The notes under the pieces: model-generated
The model's input: only the letters and a program-made list of their open reading frames with translations
The model's database searches: none
What the model was told of the DNA's origin: nothing
Translations under genes and position numbers: made by a program
Part shown: piece by piece, positions 26,347-40,103 of the stretch
Numbering within the stretch: the first letter of the stretch is position 1
Layout: every line of letters starts with the position of its first letter
NCBI RefSeq assembly: GCF_005503445.1
Contig: NZ_SCOH01000019.1
Coordinates: forward strand, 1 to 64,000
Length of the DNA stretch: 64,000 nt
Source: Chitinivorax sp. B
GTDB taxonomy: Bacteria; Pseudomonadota; Gammaproteobacteria; Burkholderiales; SCOH01
Direction of reading: 5' to 3'

Positions 26347-28416
26347 ATGCCAACCCCGTCACGCGGGCCATCGCTTCGAGCATTACTTGCCTGGTTCATC
26401 TGCCTCGTTGCTGTTGCCTGTGGTGGTGGCTCAGGCCCCAGCCCATTTCCGGACCCGACCACACCTGGCACCACTGGCCAGAATCAACTGAAACTGTCGC
26501 TCAGCAAAAATAGCTTCACCGCAGGCGAAACCGTAACCGCCACTGCCACGCTGCTGAATACCAGCGGCAAACCTGTAGCCAACGAAATCGTACAATTCAC
26601 TGTAGATGGCAGCTTGATCCGGCTGACCCCTGTCACCGGCGCAACCATGACCAATGCCAGTGGCGAAGCAACGGTGTTGATGACCTCGACAAACGGTACG
26701 GCAATAGGGGCTTCACGGCTGGTTGCAACCAGCAACATTGGCAGTACTGAAATCAGTGCATCACTGGCGTACCAAATTGGCGCAGCAGATTTACGTCTGG
26801 GTACCCTGACTGTCGGAAACAGCCATCTGTCTGCCTATGCAACCACCAGTCTCGCTATTAATGTTACGCAGAATGGCGAACTGGTCAGTTCGCCGGTCAC
26901 AGTCAGTTTTCGTTCGATCTGCGCGGCCAACAACAAAGCCACACTGGATAGCCAAGCCAATACCGTCAATGGTGTTGCCACGGCCAGCTATACGGATCAA
27001 GGCTGTGCAGGGCAAGATACCATCACCGCCAGCCTGGCCGGATCAGATCAGACGGCCAGTACCAATTTGACTGTTGCTGCGCCCGGTGCCACGTCACTGC
27101 AGTTCGTCAACGTTGTTCCGGAAGATGGCATCCTTGCACTCAAAGGTTATGGCTCCGGTAACCGTGGTGAATCGGCCAAGATCACCTTCAAGTTGGTGGA
27201 TGCACAAGGCACTGGTGTAGCCAACCAGTCATTACACTTTTCACTGAGTACGGCCACGGGTGGGATTCGTTTTGACAACGGTGGCACCACAGTCAATGGG
27301 CTCACCGACAACAGTGGTCAAGTTTCAGTCACCGTATTGTCAGGAAACCAACCCACTCCCATTCGCGTCATCGCCAGCACAGCCGACAACAGTCTGGCCA
27401 CCCAATCCAGCGGGTTATCCGTCAGTACTGGCTTTCCGGACCAGGATAGCTTTTCGTTGTCGGCCTCGTCTTTCAACATTGATGGCATGCGCCTGGATGG
27501 CAATACCACTGAGTTACAGGTTCGGCTGGCGGATCACTTCAATAATCCAGTACCGGATGGCACATCAGTCAGCTTTGTCAGCAACGGTGGCCGAATTGGT
27601 AATTTGACCAGTGGCGAATGCAAGACCGAATCCAGCACCTGCAAGGTCATGCTGACTTCACAAGCACCACGCCCCAATAATGGACGGGTGCAGATCACTG
27701 CTTATGCAGTAGGAGAGGAAAGCTTCGTCGACCTGAACGGCAATATTGTGGCCGACAACGATGCCGAATTACGTGACATCAATGGCTTGTCGTCCGATAT
27801 GGGTGAAGCCTTTGTCGACAATGATGAGAATGGGCAACACACACCCAATACAGACACCCCAATCGATTTCAACAGTAATGGGGTTTATGACGCCCCAGAC
27901 GGCAAATTCAATGGCGCCTTATGTCAGCCTGGCTTTGCACGCTGCAGCAGTCAGAAATTTGTCCATGTTTTTGCCCAGGCTACCGTTATCTTTTCCGATC
28001 CTGACAGCATGCAAGCTACCTGGACCAGCACCAGCGCGGGTTATCCAGATGTTGCACTGACGACCATCAATGTCAGTTGCACAGGTAACGTTCAAAGCTA
28101 TGCGGTGTACCTGCGGGATGGCAGAGGTAACATTTTACCCAAGGATACCGCCCTGACCCTGTCACTGGATGGAGAAAGCGCCGCCTATTTCGGGTTGAGC
28201 GGCACCAGCGCCACGATACCCTCGGGTGCACCTACAGCCAATACCCGTGTACCGGGCATGACGATTTTCCCGTTCAGCCTCTCGGCAGTCACCAACGATG
28301 CTGGGCAATGCGTGATTGGCGCACGGGTCCAGCTCACGGCCAGAGTCACCTTCTCGCGTGCCGATGGGACGGAATTAGGGACGACGCTTCAGGTACCGGT
28401 GGCAATTGGCCCCTGA
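26347..28416 (+). CDS. Lipoprotein with Ig-like (Big-1/invasin-type) repeats
   Basis: This 689-residue protein has a signal peptide ending in a lipobox (VAVAC, then GGGS), so it should be lipidated. Successive Ig-like domains follow, each with a buried strand pattern such as FTAGETVTATATLLNTSGKPV, at about 45-145, 145-245, 255-360 and 370-460. Residues about 465-530 are an Asp/Asn-rich stretch (DLNGNIVADNDAELRDI, VDNDENGQHTPNTDTP, DFNSNGVYDAPDGK) that looks like calcium-binding loops. A final Ig-like unit ends the protein. It is probably a surface adhesin or structural lipoprotein. It has no operon partner. Confidence 0.75.
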   Translation: MPTPSRGPSLRALLAWFICLVAVACGGGSGPSPFPDPTTPGTTGQNQLKLSLSKNSFTAGETVTATATLLNTSGKPVANEIVQFTVDGSLIRLTPVTGATMTNASGEATVLMTSTNGTAIGASRLVATSNIGSTEISASLAYQIGAADLRLGTLTVGNSHLSAYATTSLAINVTQNGELVSSPVTVSFRSICAANNKATLDSQANTVNGVATASYTDQGCAGQDTITASLAGSDQTASTNLTVAAPGATSLQFVNVVPEDGILALKGYGSGNRGESAKITFKLVDAQGTGVANQSLHFSLSTATGGIRFDNGGTTVNGLTDNSGQVSVTVLSGNQPTPIRVIASTADNSLATQSSGLSVSTGFPDQDSFSLSASSFNIDGMRLDGNTTELQVRLADHFNNPVPDGTSVSFVSNGGRIGNLTSGECKTESSTCKVMLTSQAPRPNNGRVQITAYAVGEESFVDLNGNIVADNDAELRDINGLSSDMGEAFVDNDENGQHTPNTDTPIDFNSNGVYDAPDGKFNGALCQPGFARCSSQKFVHVFAQATVIFSDPDSMQATWTSTSAGYPDVALTTINVSCTGNVQSYAVYLRDGRGNILPKDTALTLSLDGESAAYFGLSGTSATIPSGAPTANTRVPGMTIFPFSLSAVTNDAGQCVIGARVQLTARVTFSRADGTELGTTLQVPVAIGP

Positions 28417-28454
28417 ACATGGATTGCTGACGATCTATCAACCATTCAGCTTAT

Positions 28455-30935
28455 TCAACGTCCAGTGGTTTGGATGCCCGTATGTAACAGGGTTGTCATC
28501 AGCGCTGCGGGGCAGGGACGGGAATAGAGGAAGCCCTGCATGATATGGCAGCCCAACCCGATCAGCGCGGTAACCTGGTCCGCCTGTTCCACACCCTCTG
28601 CGACCAATTCCAAGCCCAGACTATGCCCAAGGTTGATAATCGCGGCAATGATGGCCGCGTCACTGCTATCGGTCTGCATGTCGCGTACAAACGACTGATC
28701 GATTTTCAGTACATCCACCGGAAAGCGTTTCAGATATGCCAGGCTTGAATAACCAGTACCAAAATCATCGACTGCAATACTGACACCCAATGCTTTCAAC
28801 GCACTCAATGTATTTCGGGTCCGCTCCACATCATGCATCAACACGCCTTCTGTGATTTCCAGCTCCAGCGCTTCTGGCACAATACCTGTCTGGTTCAGTA
28901 CTTCGGCGACAACCCCAGGAAACCCTTCCTCTACAAACTGCACTGCAGAAATATTCACACAGACACGAACCTTGTGACCTTCCTCATGCCATGCACAGGC
29001 CTGTTGGCATGCCTTCATCAGCACAAATTTACCAATCGGAATGATCAGACCACACTCTTCAGCCAGCGGAATGAAACGGGCCGGTGAAATCAGCTCACCC
29101 TCATCATTACGCCAACGCAACAACGCCTCCACCCCCACAATGGCATCAGTATCAGCATCCACCTTGGCCTGGTAGAACACCTCCAGTTGCTTGCGATCAA
29201 TGGCTTCTCGCAGGTGCCGTTCCAATAAATGGCGGCTGAGCAGAATCTCTTCGATATCACTGGAAAAGAACCGGCATCGACCCCGCCCTTCTTGCTTGGC
29301 CCGATACATGGCTGAATCGGCATGGCGCATCAGGGCTTCCTGATCTTCGGCATCATCGGGGTAGATACTTATCCCGACACTGGCAGTCAAATTGAACGTA
29401 CTGTCCTCCACCGCCATGGGTGTCATCACATTGTCCAGCAAGCGCTGCGCCACCTGTCCCACCCGTTCGATCGATTCCAGCTCCGGTAGTAACACGATGA
29501 ATTCATCCCCACCCTGCCGACTGAGCGTATCCGTTGGCAATAACGTTTGACGTAGCCGGATGGACAGTTGCCGCAACAACGCATCACCCGTGCTATGCCC
29601 GACGGCATCGTTGATGAATTTGAAATGATCAATATCCAGAATCAGCATCGCTACGCGCATATTGTTGCGATGGGCAAGCTGCAATGCCTGGTCAACACGG
29701 TCGTTCAGCAGAATACGATTGGGCAGATCAGTGAGCGCATCATGCTGGGCAAGGTGTGTCATTCGAATCGCCGTAGCCTGTACTTCGCTGACATCTCGAA
29801 ACACGACAATCACCCCAGAAAGATTGCCACTCGGGTCACGGATTGGTGCAGCAGCATGCTCGATACCGAACTCTCGCCCACCTCTGCCACACAGCCAGCA
29901 ATCACTTGATGTCGATACAACGTGGGTTTCCCGCAGAGCAAGGCGCACCGGGTTTTCCAGTACCGTATCGGTAGTCTTTTCATGCAACGGCATGACCACT
30001 TCGATCGGTGCACCGATCGCATCCTTGCTCATCCAACCGGTCATCTCTTCCGCGATCGGATTGAGGAATACCACATGGCCATCGCTGTCAGTCGCGATGA
30101 CAGCATCGGCAATCGAATCAAGCATGACACGCATCCGCTCCTTTTCCTGATAGAGTGCCGTTTCCGAATGCTTGCGTTCTGTAATGTCCGTCACCAGCAT
30201 CAGAAAACCATCGCCAGCCTGCTGTCTGGACGCCACCAATGCAACCATGGCGTATCGTACCGCCCCCCTTTCATCGGGCAACACACACTCAAATGTGACG
30301 TCATCCCCAGCCAGCACGGTAGATAGATAAGGTTGGATAGAGGCGTAGGCCGATTGCCCAATCACATCACGAACATGCATACCACACATAGCATTGGCGG
30401 TGACACCAAACCAACGGCCAGCGCTGTCATTACTGAACCGGTTGCGTAAATCTTCATCCCAATAAGCCACCAAGGCCGGGAGATGTCGCATCAGATCAGC
30501 CAGATCTCGCCGCGCCTGCACAATGTCCCGAGTCTGCCGTTTCAGTGTCAGTTGCGTCTGAACACGTGCACGGGCTACCGGGATATTCAGTGGTTTTTGT
30601 AAAAAATCAACCCCCCCACGTGTCAACGACTGCACTTCATGCTGGTCGCTATCGTGCGCCGTCACAAAGATAATGGAACATTCGGCCGTGGTTGGATCTG
30701 CCTTCAGCGACTCGCATACTGCGTAACCATCCATGCCTGGCATCTCGATATCCAGCAGGATCACATCCGGCTTGCGTTGGCGAGCGATATTCACGGCACC
30801 GGCGCCGTCGGTGGCAAACAGTACCTCACCCATACCAATGACCGCTTCGCTCAACAACTTGATGTTTGTAACCGAGTCGTCAACGATAAGAATAATTGGT
30901 GCCTGACTTCGTTTCTCATTGAACACCAGCATCAC
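28455..30935 (-). CDS. Response regulator with PAS, GGDEF and EAL domains
   Basis: The 826-residue protein begins with a receiver domain (ILIVDDSVTNIKLL, phospho-Asp in VILLDIEMPGMDG), then two PAS domains at about 145-260 and 270-390, a GGDEF domain (SRQGGDEFIVLLPEL near 475) and an EAL domain (VEALLRWRND near 605, DDFGTGYSSLAYLKRFPVD). Both catalytic motifs look intact, so it could make or degrade cyclic di-GMP. Phosphorylation of the receiver presumably sets the balance. It is divergent from the hybrid kinase at 31302, a likely partner. Confidence 0.92.
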   Translation of the reverse strand: MMLVFNEKRSQAPIILIVDDSVTNIKLLSEAVIGMGEVLFATDGAGAVNIARQRKPDVILLDIEMPGMDGYAVCESLKADPTTAECSIIFVTAHDSDQHEVQSLTRGGVDFLQKPLNIPVARARVQTQLTLKRQTRDIVQARRDLADLMRHLPALVAYWDEDLRNRFSNDSAGRWFGVTANAMCGMHVRDVIGQSAYASIQPYLSTVLAGDDVTFECVLPDERGAVRYAMVALVASRQQAGDGFLMLVTDITERKHSETALYQEKERMRVMLDSIADAVIATDSDGHVVFLNPIAEEMTGWMSKDAIGAPIEVVMPLHEKTTDTVLENPVRLALRETHVVSTSSDCWLCGRGGREFGIEHAAAPIRDPSGNLSGVIVVFRDVSEVQATAIRMTHLAQHDALTDLPNRILLNDRVDQALQLAHRNNMRVAMLILDIDHFKFINDAVGHSTGDALLRQLSIRLRQTLLPTDTLSRQGGDEFIVLLPELESIERVGQVAQRLLDNVMTPMAVEDSTFNLTASVGISIYPDDAEDQEALMRHADSAMYRAKQEGRGRCRFFSSDIEEILLSRHLLERHLREAIDRKQLEVFYQAKVDADTDAIVGVEALLRWRNDEGELISPARFIPLAEECGLIIPIGKFVLMKACQQACAWHEEGHKVRVCVNISAVQFVEEGFPGVVAEVLNQTGIVPEALELEITEGVLMHDVERTRNTLSALKALGVSIAVDDFGTGYSSLAYLKRFPVDVLKIDQSFVRDMQTDSSDAAIIAAIINLGHSLGLELVAEGVEQADQVTALIGLGCHIMQGFLYSRPCPAALMTTLLHTGIQTTGR

Positions 30936-31301
30936 CTTTTGAGCTTTGTTGACAAGCGATCAAGCCCACGCTAACGGTGGTCTTCATCACATGGTCGCCG
31001 TGTCGGTGTCAGTCTGAAAATGAGAATCTGGCAATGGCACGTGTCCCCGCCTTTCTGTCAAGCGGGTTGGATATCGCGACAAATCGTGCTCATAATCAAG
31101 ACCAGCCTGGTCACCTGCCGGCAACACGCGGGACAGGCTTAGTTGTTTGCAATCCCTTGATCAGTTTCTTTATAGACGATTCGCCCTGTGGCAGGGTATG
31201 ACGAGTGCTTTTCCTTTCGAACAGTCTGGCACCCATCTTCCACCCAACGTGCCCACACATTGCACCTGCCGTGCTACGGTAAAATCTGAACGAGGTTTGC
31301 G
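30936..31301. other. Divergent intergenic region, no gene
   Basis: 366 bases between the cyclic di-GMP regulator and the hybrid kinase. It presumably contains both promoters. I see no convincing consensus pair or small gene. Confidence 0.4.
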
Positions 31302-35864
<4,563 letters not shown>

Positions 35865-35895
35865 TAAGGTTGTAGCAAAGCAGGAAAATCCGTGG

Positions 35896-37266
35896 TCACG
35901 CACCGGCTACAATGTTCAGGTTGACGGTAAAACAGGCCCCACCCAAACGCTTACTTCGTCCAACATCCAGCGTACCGCCATAGGCCGTTACAATATCTTT
36001 GACCAAGGCCAGCCCCAGGCCATGACCTGGGGCGCGTTCGTCGATACGTCCTCCACGGGCAAAGATGGCTTCGGCATCAGCTACTCCTGGGCCATTGTCT
36101 TCGATGACTATTGTCAGACGCTTGGGACTGCTGGCCATCGCCAGGTTCACCTGGCCTTTTGAAAACTTACAGGCATTGTCAAGCAGGTTTCCCACCAGTT
36201 CATACAAATCCCCCTGATCAATACGTGCCTGTAGATCTGTAGCAACATCCAGCGCAATGTTCACTGCCTTGTCAGCGTAGACCTTGCTGAGAGAACCGAC
36301 GATCTTATCAATGTCCGGGCGCAGTAGAATCGGTGGTTGCAGGCTCGATGAACCTGCCGTAGATGCTCGTTGCAACTGGTATTGCACAATCTGATCCATC
36401 CGGCCCAGCTGCTCGGTCACCGTGTGGGCCATGGCAGGGTCGTTTTCCACTACTGCGTTACGCAGCACTGCCAATGGTGTCTTCAGACTGTGTGCCAGAT
36501 CTCCTAATGCGTCACGATAACGCTGCTGCTGTGCTCGCTCGCGTCCCAGCATGTCGTTCAAGTTACGGGTCAGGCCAACCAGCTCGTCTGGATAGTCTTC
36601 GGCCAGATGATCACGCTGCCCACCTTCCACCTCGCGCAATTCGCGTACCACTCGGCGCAAGGGCTGCAGGCCCCAGCGCAATACCAGAAACTGCGTCACA
36701 ATCAGCAGACAGGCCATGCCGCCCAACCAACCCCACAAGGCCCGACGATATCGTTGAATCTGGTTGAGGAAGGCTTGTTCATCCTCCGCCACACTGAATG
36801 TGAGTACAATGTGCTTTCGGCCGATCTGCCACTTCACACCGAAACCCAGTACAAAATAAGGCCGGCCGTGGCGATCACGCATCTCGGAAAACCGTTGTTC
36901 GCCGGGTGTCAGGACGCGTTCGAATGGAATATCAAGGCCAATAGTAGAGTTGGATTGCCATTCGGAATGAGCATTCAGGTCAGCAATGTTGGCATACAGA
37001 CCCGAGCCCGGCAGGCCAAAACGCGGTTCGTTGAGCGCGGAAGGCATCACTACCTTGCCTGATGGGTCCAGTTCTGCCGCTGCCATCAGGACATAAAGTT
37101 GCCCAAGCAGGCGCTCCTGTCGAGCTTCCAGCGCACTTTCACGGAAAGCACGATCCAACGCCGCGGCAGTCAATGCAACAAAGACCAACAGTACCAACGC
37201 TGCCGACACCGCCACGCGCGCACGGATCGACATCAGTACGCGCATCAAGGGGGTGCGACGGGTCAT
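35896..37266 (-). CDS. PhoQ-like sensor histidine kinase
   Basis: This 456-residue kinase has TM1 at about 14-36, a periplasmic sensor to about 165, and TM2 at about 176-196, then HAMP. The dimerisation motif LGDLAHSLKTPLAVLRNAV carries the phospho-His, and the ATPase domain has DNACKFSKG, IEDNGPGV and GHGLGLALVKDI. It resembles the PhoQ branch of kinases, which sense divalent cations, antimicrobial peptides or envelope stress. It overlaps the response regulator by 4 bases in one operon with a PepSY protein. Confidence 0.88.
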   Translation of the reverse strand: MTRRTPLMRVLMSIRARVAVSAALVLLVFVALTAAALDRAFRESALEARQERLLGQLYVLMAAAELDPSGKVVMPSALNEPRFGLPGSGLYANIADLNAHSEWQSNSTIGLDIPFERVLTPGEQRFSEMRDRHGRPYFVLGFGVKWQIGRKHIVLTFSVAEDEQAFLNQIQRYRRALWGWLGGMACLLIVTQFLVLRWGLQPLRRVVRELREVEGGQRDHLAEDYPDELVGLTRNLNDMLGRERAQQQRYRDALGDLAHSLKTPLAVLRNAVVENDPAMAHTVTEQLGRMDQIVQYQLQRASTAGSSSLQPPILLRPDIDKIVGSLSKVYADKAVNIALDVATDLQARIDQGDLYELVGNLLDNACKFSKGQVNLAMASSPKRLTIVIEDNGPGVADAEAIFARGGRIDERAPGHGLGLALVKDIVTAYGGTLDVGRSKRLGGACFTVNLNIVAGA

Positions 37267-37937
37267 GTCAAGGCAAAGCGATAACCGCGGCCACGCAGGG
37301 TTTCAATCGGCAAGAGCTTGCCTTCTGGGTCCAGCTTTTTGCGCAAACGTCCAATGATCACCTCAATCACATTGCTGTCACGCTCTTCATCGTGCGGATA
37401 AAGGTAATCACCCAATTCATCCTTGGCTACCACTTTATCGCGATGTTTCACCAAGTATTCCAGCATACGGTATTCAAACGTAGTCAGATCCAGCTCGACT
37501 CCTTCACGCCATACCTTTTGCGCGGACCAATCCAATGCCAACGGCCCAAACTCGATACGTGAGGATTGCACAGTACCCGCCGAACGACGCAACAGAGCTC
37601 GTACCCGAGCCAATAATTCCGGGAAGTCGAAAGGCTTGGTCAGATAGTCATCCGCCCCGGCATCCAGCCCTTCCACTTTTTCCTGCCAGCGGTTACGGGC
37701 CGTCAAAATCAGAATTGGCAAGGTTTTACCTGCGGCCCGTACGCGTTTGATCACTTCAATGCCAGACAATTTAGGTAGACCAAGATCGACAATCGCCACG
37801 TCAAACGGAAATTCACCTGCCAGATACAGACCATCTTCGCCATCGGCTGCGGATTCAACGGCGAACCCTTCCTGAGCCAACTGGCGGGTCAGAAATTCGC
37901 GCAATAGCGGCTCATCTTCAACAATCAATACTTTCAT
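37263..37937 (-). CDS. OmpR/PhoP-family response regulator
   Basis: This 224-residue regulator has a receiver domain with acidic residues in LIVEDEPLLREF, the phospho-Asp in VAIVDLGLPKLSG and the conserved Lys in DYLTKPFDFPELLAR. A winged-helix output domain follows (LTTFEYRMLEYLVKHRDKVV, SNVIEVIIGRLRKKLD, ETLRGRGYRF). It is the partner of the overlapping PhoQ-like kinase. Its start overlaps the PepSY stop as TAATG. Confidence 0.92.
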   Translation of the reverse strand: MKVLIVEDEPLLREFLTRQLAQEGFAVESAADGEDGLYLAGEFPFDVAIVDLGLPKLSGIEVIKRVRAAGKTLPILILTARNRWQEKVEGLDAGADDYLTKPFDFPELLARVRALLRRSAGTVQSSRIEFGPLALDWSAQKVWREGVELDLTTFEYRMLEYLVKHRDKVVAKDELGDYLYPHDEERDSNVIEVIIGRLRKKLDPEGKLLPIETLRGRGYRFALT

Positions 37938-38179
37938 TACTGAACCGCTCCAGATTCGGCATCCACCAATATGATCCGTACTTCGCCCTTGGGGGTCAGA
38001 ATCTTGACGCGATACACCTCGCGCCCACTCTGATCGGCCTTGTCGACCGACAGCACTCGCCCACCCGTAGAACGTTGGGCCGATGCCGCAGCCTCGTCAC
38101 GGCTGACTTTGGCCGACCAGGCCGGAGCGGGCCCGAAAAGCATCGCCAACACAGCGACTAAGAACAGCGAACGGCGCAT
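37937..38179 (-). CDS. Small periplasmic PepSY-domain protein
   Basis: The 80-residue protein is read from ATG 38179 (MRRSLFLVAVLAMLFG), giving a clear signal peptide cleaved near AWSA. The mature part is one PepSY unit (SRDEAAASAQRSTGGRVLSV, YRVKILTPKGEVRIILVDAE). The 21 upstream codons in frame are not needed. It is the first gene of the two-component operon. Similar PepSY proteins accompany PhoPQ-like pairs and may modulate the sensor. Confidence 0.82.
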   Translation of the reverse strand: MRRSLFLVAVLAMLFGPAPAWSAKVSRDEAAASAQRSTGGRVLSVDKADQSGREVYRVKILTPKGEVRIILVDAESGAVQ

Positions 38180-38273
38180 GGTGGATTTCCTTAATTTGTT
38201 CCTCACTGCCCCGCATTCTAGCTTGCGTCGGGGCTGGTGCAAATGTTACCTGTCAGGATAACGCATCACCGGC

Positions 38274-38804
38274 TCACTCTGCCGGGTCAACCGATACTCT
38301 TACGCGCATACGATTACCCGGATCATGCGGCATGATCGTTGTATAGCGCTGGCCCGCATATTCATATGTCACACGATATCCGGTTACGCGCGATTCCCAA
38401 TTATCGATATTACGACAACGGCGCACTTCCCGCGGTTCATCATTGTAGACCTGCTCGATGCGCTCTCCGCCATTGTCCATGCGATCGCCGATCAATGCCC
38501 CAATCACTGCACCTGCAGCAGTCGCAGCCTCACGCCCATGACCTTTGCCCACTTGATTCCCCAGCACACCACCAGCAATACCACCAATCACAGCACCACC
38601 ATAACTACGGTCCTGGCTGGGCAAGGCGGCACGACGGCCACCATCATAAATGTACTCGGTTGAGCAATCCTGGCGTGGCCGATTGACGCGCTCATACTCC
38701 GGAACGGCGCTTTTCACCCGTGCATAGTCGGTAAAAGACTCCGCGAAGCTTGGTACTGTCGCCAGACCAGTCATCAGCAATACAGTCAATTTGAGCTTGT
38801 TCAT
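38274..38804 (-). CDS. Glycine-zipper (17-kDa antigen type) envelope protein
   Basis: This 176-residue protein has a signal peptide (MNKLKLTVLLMTGLATVPSF, cut after AFA-like FAE). A glycine-zipper membrane hairpin spans about 70-107 (GGAVIGGIAGGVLGNQVGKG, AGAVIGALIGDRM), and the C-terminal part contains RRCRNIDNWESRVTGYRVTY. It belongs to the Rickettsia 17-kDa/glycine-zipper 2TM group, found in the outer membrane or periplasm. There is no lipobox cysteine. Function is unknown. It is monocistronic. Confidence 0.8.
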   Translation of the reverse strand: MNKLKLTVLLMTGLATVPSFAESFTDYARVKSAVPEYERVNRPRQDCSTEYIYDGGRRAALPSQDRSYGGAVIGGIAGGVLGNQVGKGHGREAATAAGAVIGALIGDRMDNGGERIEQVYNDEPREVRRCRNIDNWESRVTGYRVTYEYAGQRYTTIMPHDPGNRMRVRVSVDPAE

Positions 38805-39042
38805 CTTGTTCTCCTGAGCAACGAACCATGTCGTCTTTTGATGAAGCCATGCTACGCTCCAGCGACTGAACCCAAACTGAATGTTTCCAACCCATTCAAT
38901 TACTTGCGGATATAGCTTGTAGCGGTCTGTTGCGACTGCTATTCATGACTCCTGTCCACGCAACATACTGATTTGGTTATACCGATGCCAATGCCTATAC
39001 TAGTGCAATAGCTCTAAAACAAATCAGACAGGACAATGGATC

Positions 39043-39651
39043 ATGCTCAAGCTTTTATTGGTCGGCACGTTATGTTGCGGTGTCTGCCTTCCTGCTCAAG
39101 CCGATCTTTACCCGATGGATGACACTCGATTAAGTGAAACGACCGGACAGGAGGGGATCAGTTTTACCCTGAAACTCAAAACGCATATCGATTCGATCTC
39201 GTGGATCGATGACGGAAATCAGTTGGCCTTGGGGGATTTCGCCCTGGGCACTGGCAATTTGGTGGTCATCGATAACCAATCGAACCCGCTGACCCGCCTG
39301 TTGGGCTCAGTCATTAGAACTGGTTATCAGAATCCCATCCTGTTTCTGGCACCACTTCGTGTTGATGTCAAACCCTTGGGTGATGCCACGTTGACATTGA
39401 CGCCGCTTGGCGGTGGTACACCACAAACCATAAGCTACGCAGACCTATATGGCACCATGGCAGTTGGAATTGGTATCGTCAATGATGACACCTCTCCTGC
39501 CGTCAACGCGATTGTGGTGGATTTCCCGCAAACCATTACTAACATGCGGGTAGGCTATATTTCGGTGGGGAAAGGCCCATCAATGGGAACGGTGGAAATG
39601 CGAGGCCTGGAACTATCCAGCATGCCGATTGCAATTTGGGGCACGCCCTAA
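39043..39651 (+). CDS. DUF6160-like secreted protein
   Basis: This 202-residue protein has a signal peptide (MLKLLLVGTLCCGVCLPAQA) and the mature start DLYPMDDTRLSETTGQEGIS, which resembles the DUF6160 opening found in gammaproteobacterial surface or pilus-associated proteins. The rest is beta-rich with repeated short strands. Function is unknown. A GGACAATGG sequence precedes ATG 39043. It converges on dgkA. Confidence 0.6.
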   Translation: MLKLLLVGTLCCGVCLPAQADLYPMDDTRLSETTGQEGISFTLKLKTHIDSISWIDDGNQLALGDFALGTGNLVVIDNQSNPLTRLLGSVIRTGYQNPILFLAPLRVDVKPLGDATLTLTPLGGGTPQTISYADLYGTMAVGIGIVNDDTSPAVNAIVVDFPQTITNMRVGYISVGKGPSMGTVEMRGLELSSMPIAIWGTP

Positions 39652-39670
39652 CAAGCTATACCATGAGTAT

Positions 39671-40039
39671 TCAAGGGGTCAGAATCAACCCCCAGGTCAG
39701 GGCAATAATGCACAGCCCGATCATTTGAGCAGCACTACCCATATCCTTGGCACGTTTGGACAACTCGTGCCGCTCCAAAGAGATACGATCAATCGCCGCT
39801 TCGACTGCGGAATTGAACAGCTCAATCACCAGTGAAAACAGCACTACGGCAATCAGCAGTGCTTTCTCCAACCGCGTAACCTCTAACCAAAATGCCAGCG
39901 GAACCAGTACCAGCGCCATCCAGGTCAATTGCCGAAATGCAGCCTCACCGGTATAAGCCGCCTTCAAACCGTCGAGCGAATACGACGCGGCATTCAAAAT
40001 ACGTCGGATACCGGTTTTCCCTTTGAACGGACTCGTCAT
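39671..40039 (-). CDS. dgkA: Diacylglycerol kinase
   Basis: This 122-residue integral membrane enzyme has three transmembrane helices and the DgkA motif ELFNSAVEAAIDRIS, with RILNAASYSLDGLKAAYTGE before it. It phosphorylates diacylglycerol released by osmoregulated glycan or LPS modification, returning it to phospholipid synthesis. It follows rng by 64 bases. Confidence 0.95.
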   Translation of the reverse strand: MTSPFKGKTGIRRILNAASYSLDGLKAAYTGEAAFRQLTWMALVLVPLAFWLEVTRLEKALLIAVVLFSLVIELFNSAVEAAIDRISLERHELSKRAKDMGSAAQMIGLCIIALTWGLILTP

Positions 40040-40103
40040 CTTGGCTACTCGACTGTTTCTTGGCTTTGTTTGCCAGGCTCACCATGAACCTGGCAATGGA
40101 CTG

